A DNA stretch of 64,000 bases from Brienomyrus brachyistius (taxonomy: Eukaryota > Chordata > Actinopteri > Osteoglossiformes > Mormyridae), in contig NC_064543.1 of NCBI RefSeq assembly GCF_023856365.1, positions 3,121,952-3,185,951 of the forward strand. The letters are read 5' to 3'. Position 1 is the first letter of the stretch, and each line of letters begins with the position of its first letter. Positions 1 to 26,523 of the stretch are shown piece by piece. A program made the position numbers and the translations under genes. The notes under the pieces were generated by a model that saw only the letters and a program-made list of their open reading frames with translations, did not search any database and was not told where the DNA came from.

Positions 1-1082
1 TGGGGCGTCAGGGAGCCACTATCAACAAGTGGGACACTCTTGGTGGGACGTCTGGCAAGGATTAATGTGTGTACTGCAGAGGAAAATTAGCATGAGCATG
101 CTTATACCACAGTCACCACACATTTAGTTTACACCTTTGTACTTGAAGACATTATTTTCATGTTTGCAAACGTGTTTACCAGTAGACTCCGCTAAGGATT
201 TTTCGTTCCATGAATGTTTGCTAAACATTATGATTAAGATATAGAAATGTTGAGAGTGTTTAGTTTTTCTGATGCTCCAAGAAGTACTACAACTACTAAT
301 AAAACATGGAAATAATGGTCCATTAGCATTACAATAAGAACGTTCTCTGCTGACTTTGTGACAACTTTCAGATAACGATGGCTAAAGTTATGGGAATATT
401 CCCTGTTAGCTGGATGTCAAAATGGGGTTTCTCTGTATGTTTTCTGGACTCACTCTCCATGACAGGATAAGATGTTTGGAGATCTTTGAATTGAGTGGAA
501 CCAACTGAGATGGTTCATGGATCTCATAAGGACGAGACCTGGATGGCTCTCAAGGGAAATGTCCTAAAGGGCAGAAGCTCTGGGGGAGACCCAGAACATG
601 CTGTAGGGTTTTATAACCTCCTACTGGCTAGGGGTCTCCCAGAATAAGCCGGAGTCAGTGGGCATGGGAACGGGGTCCAGTCTGACCTGCCCTGCACATT
701 TCCACCATGACCCTCACAAGGAATAGCAGCAGGAAAACTACACATATCTCAATGTGAATTTGTTTTGTGCTGTCTCTAAGAAATCTCTGCTATAGGATAC
801 AAATATGAAAAGCATGAAAGTATGTACAGAAATACAGCCCCACAAATAGAAATTTCTAAAACACACAAACTCCTTAAACATCAACCTAGGTATTCTTTTG
901 TTTTGTTGATAAGAATCTTTAATATAAAAAATATCAAAAGTAGCTCATGCAGGAAATGAATGAAGAAAAAAATTCAACAATTTGTTATGAACAATAAATA
1001 GAGCCCAAAAAAGCATTTAGACATTTAACATGACTGCAGATTCATCAGTATACAAAAGAAAATTAAAATCATGCGTCATATA
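1..1082. other. intronic sequence of shf, no recognisable feature
   Basis: No open reading frame, RNA gene or clear repeat could be supported here. Because the first shf exon seen (5213) starts in the middle of a codon and the upstream shf exons are absent, this stretch is inferred to be part of a long shf intron. Confidence 0.5.
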
Positions 1083-1413
1083 CAACCCCGTTTCCAAAAA
1101 AGTTGGGACGCTGTGTAAAATATTAATTGAAACAGAGTGCAATGATTAGCAAATCATATAAACCCAAATTTATTTGAAAATTGAACAAAGACAACATATC
1201 AAATGTTGAAACTGAGAAATGTTATTGTTCTTTATATGCACAAATTAGAATTTGATGCCAGCAACGTGTTTCAAAAAGGTTGGGATGGGCAACAAAAGAC
1301 TGGAAATGTTGTGTGATACCAACACAAAACCTGGTTGAATATCTCACAACTAATTAGGTTAACTGGCAACAGGTCAGTAAGATGATTGGGTATGAAAAGT
1401 GCCAGAGTCTCTG

Positions 1414-2025
1414 GTGTAACGGTACACAGAAATCATGGTTTGGTACTTACCCTGGTTTTGAAGTCACGGTTTGGTATGGTGGGGGTAAAAGAAACAAAAC
1501 ATCAATCACTATTTTATTTTTTTCTTAAACAGTGATTTACTGAACAAAGAAAGACCGTCTTTCTTAAAGTCTCTGTCAAAACTGCTGCAAACTACTAATA
1601 ACTTAAATTTACTTAAAAGTAAATCAAAATAAATATTCTCTGAAGTAAATAAAAATTTAATTAATATCCATTAAGGTGCCCATTTAGAAAATTAACTGTA
1701 TCTGATCGATAATGTATTCACATCAGAGCTGTCAGCTTCCTAGTAGAACTGTGCAACACAAATATCGTCTCAAAACATACAAAGCATAGTAAAATAGATA
1801 TCCATTATGGTGCAGCATTTAAAAAATATATACATACTATACTTGTATTTACATGAACAGCTTCCAGCTTCACACTAGGATGTACGTGCGCATGCAGAGT
1901 GATGTGGCTTCACCCGCCCCTTTCTGATTGTAGCTCGGGGTAAACACGCAAACATCCAAAGGTTCCACATTTGCCGCATTCGTTCGATACATATGAGAAC
2001 CGAAATGAAAGACCTGTACGTGTAA
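1414..2025. mobile_element. non-autonomous element nested in the Tc1 copy (hAT-like ends)
   Basis: The Tc1 sequence is interrupted by about 610 bases that begin GTGTAACGGTACACAG and end with the approximate inverse CTGTACGTGTAA. The 'GTGTAACGGTAC' terminus resembles a common fish hAT-type non-autonomous family. No coding sequence is recognisable; the 128-residue minus-strand frame across 1875-2261 spans the insert boundary and is a chance frame. Boundaries and superfamily are inferred. Confidence 0.5.
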
Positions 2026-2839
2026 TGACTGCATGGGTAAATGGTGCAACAGTTTAAGAATAATGTTCCTCGACGTAATATTGCAAAGAATTTGGGAATT
2101 CCATCATCTACAGGACCTAATGTCATTAATAGAGTCAGAGAATCCAGAGAAATCTCTGTATGCATGGGACACGTCGGAAAACCAATATTGGAGAGCTGTG
2201 ATCTTCGGGTCTGCAGGTGGCACTGCATTACAAACAGACACGATTCTATAGTGGAAATCACTGCATGGGCTCAGGAACACTTCCAAAAACCATTGTCTGT
2301 GATCACAGTTCGTTGCTGAATCCACAAATGCAGGATGAAACACTGCCATGTAACAAAGAAACCATATCTAAACATGATCCCGAAACACCGCTGATTTCTC
2401 TGTGCCTGAGCTCATTTAAGGTGGACTGAGGCAAAATGGGAAACTGTCCTGTGGTCTAAGGAATCAAAGTTGCAAATTCTTTTTTGTAAATCATGGATGC
2501 TACATCCTCTGGGCTAAAGAGGAGAGAGACCATTCTGCTTGTTATCAGGGGTCAGTTCAAAATCCAGCATCCGTGATATTATGGGGGTGCGTTAGTGCCC
2601 ATGGCTTCGGTAGCCTCACATCTGGGAAGGCACCATTAATGCTGAATGATATGGCCTGCCTGCAGTTCAGACCTGTCACCCATTGAACACATTTGGTGCA
2701 TCATGAAATGAAAATTATGACAAAGGAGAGCCTGAACTGTTGAAATCCTATATCAGACAAGAATGGAACAACATTTCACTTTCAAAACTCTTACAGTAGC
2801 TGACTGGTCTCCTCTATTACCAAATGTTTACAGTGTGTT

Positions 2840-2945
2840 GTTGTACAGTTTTTTCCTGGGTCTTTAGCATATGTGCAGTGATGTCACGTTTTGTGTGCTG
2901 CTGTAACTTTTTGGAATTTACTTCGGGATCAATAAAGTACTACTA
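2840..2945 (+). mobile_element. 3' tail fragment of a LINE or SINE
   Basis: Inside the Tc1 remnant the text TTCGGGATCAATAAAGTACT followed by a short ACT microsatellite interrupts the transposase homology. This 'GGGATCAATAAAGTAyC' plus short tandem repeat is the usual 3' end of CR1/L2-type LINEs and of SINEs that share their tails. It is a short 5'-truncated insertion. Confidence 0.5.
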
Positions 2946-3160
2946 CTACTCAAAGAACTTGTGATGTAACACGACGGTAGACATGCCCCTGTCCCAACTT
3001 TTTTGAAACATGTTGCCGGAATCAAATTCAAGTTGAGCATATTTGTCAGGAAACAATAAAATTGTCTTTGTTCCATTTTCAATGAAATGTGCTTATATGA
3101 TTTGTAAATCATTGCATTCTGTTTTTATTTACATTCTACACAGCATTGGAAACAGGGTTG

Positions 3161-5212
3161 TGGAAACGTAATTGGCTAGTGCTACGATGTCCTGAGGGCA
3201 ACTTCACCCTGCCACGGCACTAGCTCTCTCAACTCAGATGAATAAAGGTTTCATTGTCTGTCATGACAGTTATGGCATTGGAACCTTCCCAAGGTTTTTT
3301 AGATTTAGATTTACCCAGGGGAAATCACAATGGTCTGCTCTGTATCTAGCACTGTCTGAGGTCAGGCCCGTGTGGAGGGGGCAGGAAACGTGGGGCAGAG
3401 CGTGAATGAAAGTGCAGGGGGGGGGGGATGCAGCCCCTCCTCTGCGATCTTGCCCTACAGGTAGGTGTTCAGTGGAATCCCATCACCATGGTAGCAACAA
3501 GAATCGTTTCTCTCTCTGTAACCTGGCTCTATGAAGGAGGTTTACCACTGTTGAGAGCAGCTTTACTATGGCTATCTAATTATTTCCTATGGATTCCAAA
3601 AATGCCAGCATGCTTTGGAAATCACATACATCTTACCCAGTGTTATTTCTGTATGCCTTCCTGCTTTCTGCAGACCATAAGCGAAAAGTCACCCCAGCCA
3701 GTTGGGTTATTACTTCTTCCCTCTCGTAAGTTATTGTCAAGTGCTGGGCCTTTCAAAAGCAATCATCCGAGCAGGAACCACACCGACAGATGACCTTCCG
3801 CAGGCAAGCTTTCCACTGACAGGCAGTTCAAACTGGTCAGGGAGCCACGGGTCTCAGAGCCGCAAGGGCAGCCTATCAGTCACTTTCATTTCAGTTCAGA
3901 AGTTCGCTGTGTCGCCCAACTTTAATGCGATACACAGCAGCGTCCACAAGTCTCTGTCCTCTAAAACAATTATGCTAATGCACAACGGGAGCTGTGAATG
4001 GGGCTTTTAATTAGGCTGCTTGGAGTTAAAAGCCAGAGGCATTAGTTTTTCTCACTGCATGTCACTCCGCCTGACCTCTCCATCCTGAGTTCCCAGAACC
4101 CTGGAAGATGGCATCACACTCTGTTTAATGGTTTGTCTCACTTAATCATGCCTCTCTTCCCTGTCAAGCGAGACGACGTCCTCGTTCATTAACGTGTTCT
4201 GCGGAGCCTCAGATTCCTCCTGGGACAGAATTGCCCTGGTTCTCACACAGTCATCGGTGTTGTTGCTGAGTCTGAGCTGCGTTCAGGTGGCTCTTCTGCT
4301 GTTAATGGCTTGATGGTGACTGAAACATGTGGCCCTGAGCAAGTCACGCCACCGATTGCTACATGTTATCTCAGACAGAATGAGTGTGAGCTTCAGGGTT
4401 ATCAGAGTGACGGTGCTGATTTTAATTCAGCTCAAGCACCCCCGCCCCCCCACATATGAAACCCCTTAAGATAGGTGGGCAGCGAGGGAGCAGAACAGCA
4501 AGATAGCACTCTTTGTGTTATTACTCCTGAGTCGCCACCTTGGTCCTGCTTGATGGTTGACATCTTAGCATTTGCAGAGCTCCCTCAACGGACGCCCATC
4601 CTGTTGTACAGTATGTCTTTATTAGCTGCTGCAGTGAACCCAGGCCCCACAGCCACTGAAGAAAAGTGCTCCTCTCAGGGATCTTCATCTATTGTGTCTC
4701 CTACGGTGTTTAAGTAATGGAGAAATTTCAGGGAAAATGCAGTGTCTCGCCGCCATGAGCTTTACTCAGCCAGTGCGACGGTGCAAACATGAGCGAGCAT
4801 TAAAAAGGCCTGTAGGCACGGGCAATGGTCAGCGGCCGTTTCATTAGAGCTACATCTCACGCTGCAGTGCTGTGACAGGAACGGTTTCTTGCATGGCCAG
4901 TTCTGCTCAATTCTATGAAACAATCACCATGAGAGCTGTGTCGAAATATTCTAACTTTGAATGTCGGACGTAAATCTAAATGTGTAATATGAAGCTTAGT
5001 ACCTACTTGGCATGACTTCTTGTTAACTAAAAATCATACAGCAAGAGGCTTTTTCACACAGAAAAAAAAACATTTTCCAGCTGTGCTCTTTTGCAGCTGT
5101 TGTGGACTGAACTGCCTTCTTCTGTACCTGCCCGTATTCTCACTCTGCTTTCTTCTGTTTTCCAATCTGCTCTTTCTGTGATTTCCATGCTGCTGTCTGG
5201 TGCTGCCTGCAG
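3161..5212. other. shf intron, no coding feature
   Basis: Unique-looking intronic DNA. Several short open frames exist but none has splice-site or family support. A G-run lies at 3417-3428. The part at about 3985-4110, with a TTTTAATTAGG core, looks non-repetitive and could be regulatory, but nothing in the sequence proves this. Confidence 0.4.
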
Positions 5213-18313
<13,101 letters not shown>

Positions 18314-20116
18314 TGCAGGTCCAGTCCAGTGATCGACTGGGCCGGATATCCTCAATTTCATTCTTATTCCCTTTGTTTTTATTTTTCCACGGCTGAACTA
18401 CAACAACGGAAAATCAGGAAGGGGCCAGGGCAGAAGTCAAGATGGTCTGATAATCACGTCATCAAATGGGAGCTCAAATCCCGCTTCTTGTTAGATCGAC
18501 GTGGGACCACGAATCTCTGATTTGACTCATTTCACGATATGATGAACACAATGGTCTCTTCTTCGACCTAAGCTGTGCCAACCGTCTAAAGACTTTACTG
18601 ACAGGTTACATCACTGACCTTAGACCTGCACTGTTAAACCTAAAGGTTAACTAAGGTTAGATAAGTATCTGCTCTGAGAGCGCCATCTCCTGGACCTCCC
18701 CACTTTCGCTCATTCTGTCCTGCAAAGCTAAGAAATCCATAACCGAGAGAACAGAAGCAGAGAATCGTGAAGTCAATCTGACCGCCTGCATCTTAGCTAT
18801 TCTGTTTTTCGATGACTTACATGAATGTCAGTGATTGTGAAGAGCAGAGCAGCTTTGGAAGGTGATCCTCCTCATGCTGCCTGTGTGGGCTGGGCCAACT
18901 GGGGCCCCAACATCATCTATTAGGAATTTATTACATTTGTTGTTCTAACAAATGTTTAATTTCCGCTAATTGCCTTTTGCCACGTGCACGCATAATGAAA
19001 TATACATTTCCTTTTTAAAAGAAAGGCATGAAATTGAAATAACTAATGTTCCCTTTGGTTAGCTAGCATTTGTGACCCAGAAGAAGATCCCCAATACAGT
19101 CATGTATTTTACCAGAGCATACGTGCAGTTCTTCTTAGTTTACAGTTAATACCTTCAGCTAAAGATACTCCACTGTACTGCAGTAGGGTTTATGTAAGCC
19201 TTCATAGGACCCTGTGCCCAGCACCTGCCCAGCCGGCCTTGTCATTTCCCTACAGGGCTGTCTCCCCACCTCTCTGTCCTGTGCTTCTTCTCAAACTATG
19301 AAGCTCGGTCCCAGAGCTTCAACCAACAGGAGTACCACGGTGGCACTGATTGCAACCTTTCCTGTCTATAATCCATTTACTTTAAATATTCCCAAAATAG
19401 GTCAGTTTTGAAGTAAGAGAATGGCATTTTCTTGCATTGTCTACCTCAAAAAGAAAACTTAATTTACCCCTCTATTGATCAACAGGTATCAAAAGGTTTC
19501 AAGAATTGACTTTCCAAACTTTTACAATTGCAAATTAATCAAATTAACTTTGTACTGGCATTGCTCTATGTCGTCAGTCCTGAAAGCTGTACTATGCCCG
19601 TAATAATAACATTGCATGGGTAAAATTACTATAATATATTCACAGATTTGAGTTTTCTGTGTGTGAGAACTTCTAGCTATTACATCACAGGGGCCACCTC
19701 CGCCATCTCACTGTACTGTACTTTGGCATGATTTTTAGGAAGAGCTTGAAAGCCTTACCCACATCCCTTTTACAGCCTTTCAATTTTTCCTCCTTCTTAG
19801 TGTCCTGTCTTTAATCCTCTCCGACTCTAGACATAACCTCCTGCTGACTGGATTATCTCAGAATCACATATGCACCACTTATCTCACTAAAACACTTGCT
19901 CTCTGACCTACATTTGAGCTCTTACCCGCTAACTCGTCCATAGTGGATCTCCGATAGCTTTATTCACTTGATATCAATCATAACACCCTCTCACCTACAC
20001 AGCAAACTTATATTTTCTTTATTACTGCAAAATTACATGGCTCAATGCCAATGAGCTTTTTCCTTGACAGTATAATTTACTTTGCCTTTTTTCGTCCCGA
20101 ACTGAGCTGATTTTTC

Positions 20117-20175
20117 CTCCCTCTCTCGCTCTCTCTCTCTCTCTCTCTCTTACTCTTTCTCTTTCTCTCTCTCTT
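20117..20175. repeat. (CT)n microsatellite
   Basis: Run of CT dinucleotides with a few interruptions, inside the inferred shf 3'UTR. Confidence 0.9.
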
Positions 20176-20844
20176 CGGTGTCTCAAAGCTAAACTACCCA
20201 ACCTCGGCTACTAAAGATACAGAGGAGCCTCAGTGAACTTAATATTTTCACATGATTAGATACTCACAAGCTCCAAAGTATTTTCAGGGAATGTATTTTG
20301 ACTTGGAATACTGCGTCTGTAGACAGCTACTGAGGGACTAGGCACTCATTTTCGGGGCATTCTGAGGTACTGAGCACTCTTTTGTTTCCAGATTTCAGAA
20401 AGAGATTTAGGACAGGAAACTGGAATAATGCTAACGAGGGCTGTCCTGACCGGATCTGACCTGAATCTGTACTAAACCTCAGATGTTTTTGTGCCTGTGA
20501 GTCCATTGCTCCATAATATGTTTTAAAAATGCTGAATGTGGTATGATGGGTGCGGACTGAAATGTACTTGTGAAGCGAGACACACCGTGCCACTTCAGAA
20601 AGGGGACGACTGTCACTCAGAATCTGTCCTGTTCCTAGAAAACCATCCATGCGTTACGTGAAGTATTGTTGGTAGGGTACCCTCCTTGCTTCCAAACCAT
20701 GTGCCCCTTACTGCTTGCTTGTTTGTGTGTATTGCCCTCCTACACATGTGCACTAATGTAACACATCCATGTGGCCCACCTCGCCAAATGTATATAACTG
20801 AATGTATTGTAATGGGTACATGGCAAGATGCAATGATTATGGAA

Positions 20845-20850
20845 AATAAA
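20845..20850 (+). terminator. shf: candidate poly(A) signal AATAAA for shf
   Basis: AATAAA is followed within about 30 bases by T-rich and GT-rich sequence (TTCCTTCCTTTTTGC), as expected for a cleavage site near 20865-20875. Confidence 0.55.
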
Positions 20851-21055
20851 ATATAGATTATGAATCAGAAATGAGTTCCTTCCTTTTTGCTGCAGTGCTG
20901 TTCAGGGACTTCCGTTTGCGTAATTATTTTGTCAGGGCCCTCTGATATTTGTCATGTGATGTTTGTATAATAATTCTGTGACTTTATATATGAACCTGAC
21001 AAGGAGAGTTTGTTTTGTTTTTTTTTTTTTGTTTTTTTACCTATGTAACATATTG

Positions 21056-21061
21056 AATAAA
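21056..21061 (+). terminator. shf: second candidate poly(A) signal AATAAA for shf
   Basis: AATAAA lies about 210 bases beyond the first signal and is followed by a T/G-containing stretch. It would give a longer alternative 3'UTR. Confidence 0.45.
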
Positions 21062-21080
21062 GTCATTATGGGACTTTTGT

Positions 21081-21925
21081 AGTATAAATACAAATTAAAA
21101 ACTAGTATAATTGTCAGCGTACAGTGCATGTGCTACACGAGTCATGCAAGGAAAGAGAGATGGAAAAACCTAATAATAGCAGCTGTCTGAAAAATCTTAC
21201 AGTGTCCATAAAAGACCTCTACAAACATTAAGAGGAGTACCGTTTCCATGGTGAATCTTTAGCTGACAGTAAGGACGAGGCACTGGGGAGAGTGTGAAAA
21301 CCCGGGGACAGCCCTAGACATACTGATGCTTTAAAAGAAAAAAGGCAGGTGTTCAGGGTTCAGTTCTCAAGAGATTTCATCCCTCTGCAGAACAGAAGAA
21401 AGGGTATAGGACTGTCAGGAAAGACGCTGGAATATTGCTCTGCAACGTGTACATCTAAAATCAAATCTGCACTGTATTTGTTTCTCTCTGCCTTCAATCA
21501 TAAGTGGCACTTTCTGTCACTCTCTACTCCAGCAATACAGATAAGGGCTGATGGTTACTTTTATCATACATTACATTCTTCATCGGAGATCATGGAGATG
21601 ACAGCACCAGATCCATTCTGGAAAAGCTGCCTAAATGCTGTAAGGAGCTGACCCCGTTCAACTGGCGTTTAAAGAGCACGAAATTAAATTATTAGTGAAG
21701 AGAACAGAAAGATGTAAATGAGCACAATAGTTCTGAACATGTCTACATCTGTAGTGAACTCCAACACAGCAGTGCAGGTGCAGGTCACCTTAATTAGCAG
21801 CAGGCAAAAGGAAGGCAGAGACGATACCCTGAATGAAGATGTGGTACTTCCCTACTAGAATGCAAGCTGTTTCACTGCATATTTCTCCACCTCTTTCACC
21901 CTTCCCCCCAACAGAGGACTGGTGA
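21081..21925. other. intergenic, no recognisable feature
   Basis: Unassigned DNA downstream of shf. The 100-codon frame at 21349-21651 has no family resemblance and is not called. Confidence 0.4.
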
Positions 21926-21933
21926 CACCATTG

Positions 21934-22303
21934 CTGTGTCCGAATTCAGGATCGGCACCCTTCTAAGGCTACATTCTAAGACCGAATGCCTCACAGCGGC
22001 ACGACAAGGCAGTCTCATTTGGAAGGCTCCTACAAATGTGGCCTAAACACACGTCCGTCTTTTGCTGAGTCATGAAGGATCCACCCGATGGATCCTTCAT
22101 AGCCCAACATTTCCCAAGATTCATTGCATATTGGTAAAGTGGGCGTGGCCTGGCTAGTCGATAGGAGCGACATTTCGTGACTCAGCGGTAAGAATGGAGT
22201 CAGAACGACCAGACTATCCCATTTGACAACGCTTTCCACTACAAAGGCTATGCCTTCTTAGTCAGCGTCCTTCAAATGATTCAACCCCTGAATTCGATCA
22301 CAG
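21934..22303. mobile_element. MITE with inverted ends CTGTGxxCGAATTCAGG
   Basis: The left end CTGTGTCCGAATTCAGG and the right end CCTGAATTCGATCACAG are inverted copies with about two differences over 17 bases. The interior includes a perfect inverted GAAGGATCC / GGATCCTTC around 22075-22100. No open frame of interest. The superfamily is uncertain because no clear target duplication was seen. Confidence 0.65.
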
Positions 22304-25300
22304 CCCATGATAAGCAGATTTCTCTGATATGATTTCCTAGCAGTGAATGCCAAAGCAATGATACAGCATTTTTAACATCCGGGCTGTAGGAAACATAACC
22401 CTTCTATAATGGGTGCAGGCTTTTCACATCAGTACCCCCTTTGATTTCAGGGATTCCATATACATTAATAAATCAAAACTACATATATTGTGAAAGGTTA
22501 TGCCCATGGTAAATATGAAATGATACAAAATGGGAGCAATGGTATGACAAAAGTAATGAAGTTAGGCCGGAGCATTGCAGTTAAATAGAAATATATTTCA
22601 TTAAAAAGTTGACAGAAGCATTCAAACTTTGACTGACAATCAAATAAAGTTTACCCAGAACTGTCTGCCACAATGGTGGCAAAAGGACACAGATTTGACA
22701 TACAGTATGAGATAGTAGCAGATGTTGGCATGAAGCCAGACATCAACTTGAACAGCCTGCTTCCCACGAGGAGGATACATTTGGCAGATATTCTGTAGGG
22801 AGGGTAGATCAAATGAACTTTTTATCAAAAAGGAAAAACAACTTTAGGAATTGGTGTGGAAACCCTTGTGAGGCCTCCAGAGGTGAGAAGATCTGAGGAG
22901 AGAGTGGGATTTAGCAGAGACTCTGATGGATTAGTGTCCTGTGAGCAGACGGTGGCTTTTAATGGATAGAGAATAATCATGTGCTGCAGTACAGTGGCAA
23001 AAAGTATGTGAATTCTATGGAACTACCTGGTTTTCTGCATTAATTCGTCGTAAAATATATGATCTTATATGGTCTTATATGATCTTATATATGATGGGGG
23101 GGGGGGGGTTGTCCTGATCCTGATAGCTGGAACAGTGCTGATTTTGGTGACAAAACTATTTTTGGTGACAGACTTGTCACTGATGGGAATGAGGTGATAC
23201 TAAAATACAAATAATATACGATGCCAAAAAACTATGAAGAAATCTACTTACACTTTTAGAAACCATGCAGTTTTGTCTATGAAATCTGTCTGTAAACTGT
23301 TTTGCCATTATGTTTATGCCACTGTTTGTTTTGGACAGGGAAGAAACGTACAAACATATGGAGAAGTTTCACCTTTGATGTGTAACAAAACAAGCCTCAA
23401 TACAAACCATGTGGGGCTATGTTTCCCAAACCCTGCCGTTGGCAACTTGCATAGCTGGAACCATTCGGTTGTATGGTTGCAACTATGCTTTTGGGAAACA
23501 TACCCTTGAGTGGGAGTAAGGGGTAGAAACACCACAAACAGAAAAGTACATTTTTGAAATGAAAAGAAACACATATTTGCTTTTTCCTTTAATGTGAAAA
23601 GTTTCCTACTGAAATTCACTGCCACAGACTGAAGTAAATGTAGAAATAAGCACAACACACGTGATTTTCACTAGTCTGTTACCTGGGAAAACACTTATTT
23701 TCTTTATTCAAGTTCTATGCCGCGGAGTGTTTTCATTTTGCGGTTTTTCTCAGCTGCTTTGGTACATTTTTCAGATCAGAAATGAATTTTGTCCAACCTC
23801 CACATCATTGAGTCACTTGTGCACATCATAAATGCAAAGGTTCATTTGTTTGGTCAGATTGTAAATGCTTTGGCACAGTCAAGCAAATGACTGTACAGTC
23901 AAGTGCGGATTCCTACATTTTCACTTATTTATGACATGTAGGTGAAAATGTACTATACTGGTGAATAGTCCTATCGATACCCCAAAACATCTAGGCATTA
24001 TGACTCCATTCAGCTTCATTTTTCATTCAGAAAAACTATACTATGAAGATGTGTCTTTTTGCAAGTCTTTTGTTTGAGATTAATTTTTGGTTTTAATTAT
24101 TCTGTATTTAACTTAATGATACAGCTAATATAAAGCCATTTTAGAATTTGGCCAGCGCTTCATACTACAGCCTTTACAATAGTTCAAACTAAATAATATG
24201 TATCATAAATAATATGTACCGGATGTAGTAGGTTATATATATTTTAGTCTAACAGATGTAGGTGAATGGGCAGCACCAATTGTATGTAAACCACTGTCTA
24301 AATATAACTTGTAATACAGTATACATACAGTAATGTTTATGCATTGGACTGCTACAATAAGCAGATGCGGTACAGATGCAGTATATGTATCATTTCATTA
24401 AATTTACTGTAATGTACAAAACAATATTTTTCCGCAGGTTCAGTTGCCATCTTCTTCCTCAGCACCTCTCTTCCCTCTTCACTACAGTGCACATCTTTTG
24501 ATTTTCTAGTGCAATTTGTGCTTTTTTGTGAAGATTAAGTGCAATCTCTTTTTATCATAAGGCATGGTGATATTTGCATTATCATTTGCTATAGAATACT
24601 GTATGTAAATTACTGTACTATACTTAATGTCTTCTCTCCCCTGTTACTATTCCCAAATTGACCTGCGTCTGTCTGGTGGTCCCACTGTCAAATGCGAACA
24701 CAAGTATTCCTGTATTCACGCAGTAGCAATGCTATCATTTCTGCGGTTGGTTTTGTTTATTATAGTACCTCAAGATGAAGATCAAACCATGTTTTAGTAC
24801 AAATTTATACAGAAATGCATTTAATCCAAAGGGTTCACATACTTTTTCTGGCCATTGTCCTTTAAATCAGAGAACCTTCACAATAAAACAGAGGGCCTTT
24901 AGCATCAGCTGGTAACTGTACTACTGGGAATAAATGGAAAAGCAAAAGATTGAACTAAATGCACTGGAGTGATCGGCCTAGTAGGAAAATGGAGACAAAG
25001 ACTTTTTAAAATCATATTTTACACAGCGATGTATTTTGCTTCCATACAGTCGTTTTAAGAATTTGCCCCAAACAGTATGAAGCAAATTTGGAATACGGAA
25101 CTGTGGTTCTTAATGTATGTGGAAGTTGCAGCTTTTTAAGTTCTCACTGCTCACAATCAGTCCTCAAAAGGAATTTTTTTTTTTTATAGTTTATTTCATA
25201 TCAGACAACAAAGGTCCACATCAAAAACCACACGAAACAAAAATAAGTTAAACAAAAAAAAAAAAAAAGCTGGGTTAAACGCTGAGTGAAATTGGTAAAG

Positions 25301-26480
25301 GTATTCTGCCCCAACAATGGAGGGGAGATGGATCGGAGGAGAGCAGCAGCAACAAAAAAATGGCACAAGTTAGGACCAGCTAATGCATTCCATTGGAGGG
25401 ATAGAGGGTGGCAGTCAGGCCCCCTCGCGACTCACATTCCTCTTGTAGCTCGCTGCTGTCACTATAGGCGAATTCTGTAGAGAGTCGTGATGAACACCGC
25501 GAAAAGCCATGGCCTGAAGAAAATGCTGCCAGAAAGAGGTGCAGTCTCGGATCTTTTTCTTAGCTCAATAAAGGGCTACGGTTGAACTAAAACCTGTTAT
25601 TAGCACCTTGATTGGGAATGATGTAAGATTTAAGGATTAAAGGCCATCCTAAACACCGAGGAGGAGTAGAGATAACGGTCAGGCTGTTAGCTCTGTTGAG
25701 GATTAATTCTGCCAGTGATGTAATATAAATGCGGTGGGAGTTTGTAATTGGAGCAACCGTTGTGCGATTACTATATGGCGAATGACAGAAATGCTACATC
25801 ATTTACGACTTGCTTCCTTCTCCCTTTCCTACTTCCAGGGCCAGCCGATGTTGAAGTGCTCATCTTTACTGCTCAGTCTTTACAGCCTGAAGTCATGTTA
25901 CAGTTAATACCATTCACTGTTATTTTCATCATCTTCCCGTCTCATATTCTTCTCATCTGTGATGGTTCTATTGTGCTCACACTCCTCTCCTGTCTGGTCT
26001 TAGGCTCTTCGTAGCCTTCCCTGCACAAGGAATCATCTCACATCAGAGTCCTGGGCCTTGGCCGCATTCTGACAGGCAATTTCAAATGAAACCAGAAGGG
26101 AGACCGGATTGCCAAAATCCATCAACACTTATCAGGCAGAAGGATGTGTTTCTAACAGTTGCATTTATTTTGTGAAGCCTGGTGAATGAAGCCAAACTCT
26201 TCCTTTGATTTTAGTGTAAGAAACAAAACAAGATTCATACATTGCAATATTTCCGCATGTAAGCATGGTTATATATTACATGTGTATTCTGTGACAAATA
26301 TAAATATTTTGAAAATCTTGTTGTATACAGAAGAAAATGTGTCACCATAGCAACTTTTTGTTAAGGTAGTTGTGAAAAATTCTATTGTAGCTCTTTGTAA
26401 GAATAGGAATATATAATATTGAGAGCTGAAGAACAACCCAGGGTCCCCAGATGAATGGGAAGATTGGAAGCAACACACCC
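22304..26480. other. intergenic, mostly unassigned
   Basis: AT-rich DNA without coding support. It contains a short GATCTTATAT tandem and a G-run at 23060-23110, and a T-run and A-run at 25170-25270. Open frames at 23234, 23314, 25286 and 25748 have no splice or family support. Confidence 0.4.
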
Positions 26481-26488
26481 ATAACCTT

Positions 26489-26523
26489 GATGGATGGATG
26501 GATGGATGGATGGATGGATGGAT
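26489..26523. repeat. (GGAT)n microsatellite
   Basis: About nine GGAT units. It may be the relic tail of a SINE of family 1, whose copies end in the same repeat, but no SINE body is attached. Confidence 0.85.

Larger units (their letters stand above)
1083..3160 (+). mobile_element. decayed Tc1-like transposon with long inverted repeats
   Basis: The element starts with CAACCCCGTTTCC just after a TA and ends with an inverted copy (GGAAACAGGGTTG). The two ends match as inverted repeats for roughly 200 bases, including the shared stretch around AATGATTxxCAAATCATATAA. Between them, + strand frames read pieces of a Tc1/mariner transposase: VQQFKNNVPRRNIAKNLGI near 2044 (N-terminal helix-turn-helix), EITAWAQEHFQKPLSV near 2255, and later DDE-domain remnants (2460-2800) broken by stops and frameshifts. 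The transposase cannot be functional. Two other repeats are inserted within it (1414-2025 and about 2840-2945). It lies in an shf intron. Confidence 0.8.
18314..21080 (+). other. shf: 3' untranslated region of shf
   Basis: The stretch after the stop codon has no coding support and runs to two candidate poly(A) signals (20845 and 21056). A CT microsatellite lies within it. The extent is inferred from those signals; no transcript data are available. Confidence 0.6.

Noticed and set aside
1875..2261. 128-codon minus-strand open frame
   Set aside because: It crosses the border between a nested element and the Tc1 transposase on the other strand, so it is a shadow frame.
3428..4010. two + strand open frames of 121 and 102 codons
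   Set aside because: Within an shf intron, with no similarity or splice sites consistent with the phase-1 entry of the exon at 5213.
25748..26014. 88-codon hydrophobic open frame resembling a membrane protein
   Set aside because: AT-rich intergenic DNA easily yields hydrophobic frames; no promoter, splice or family support.
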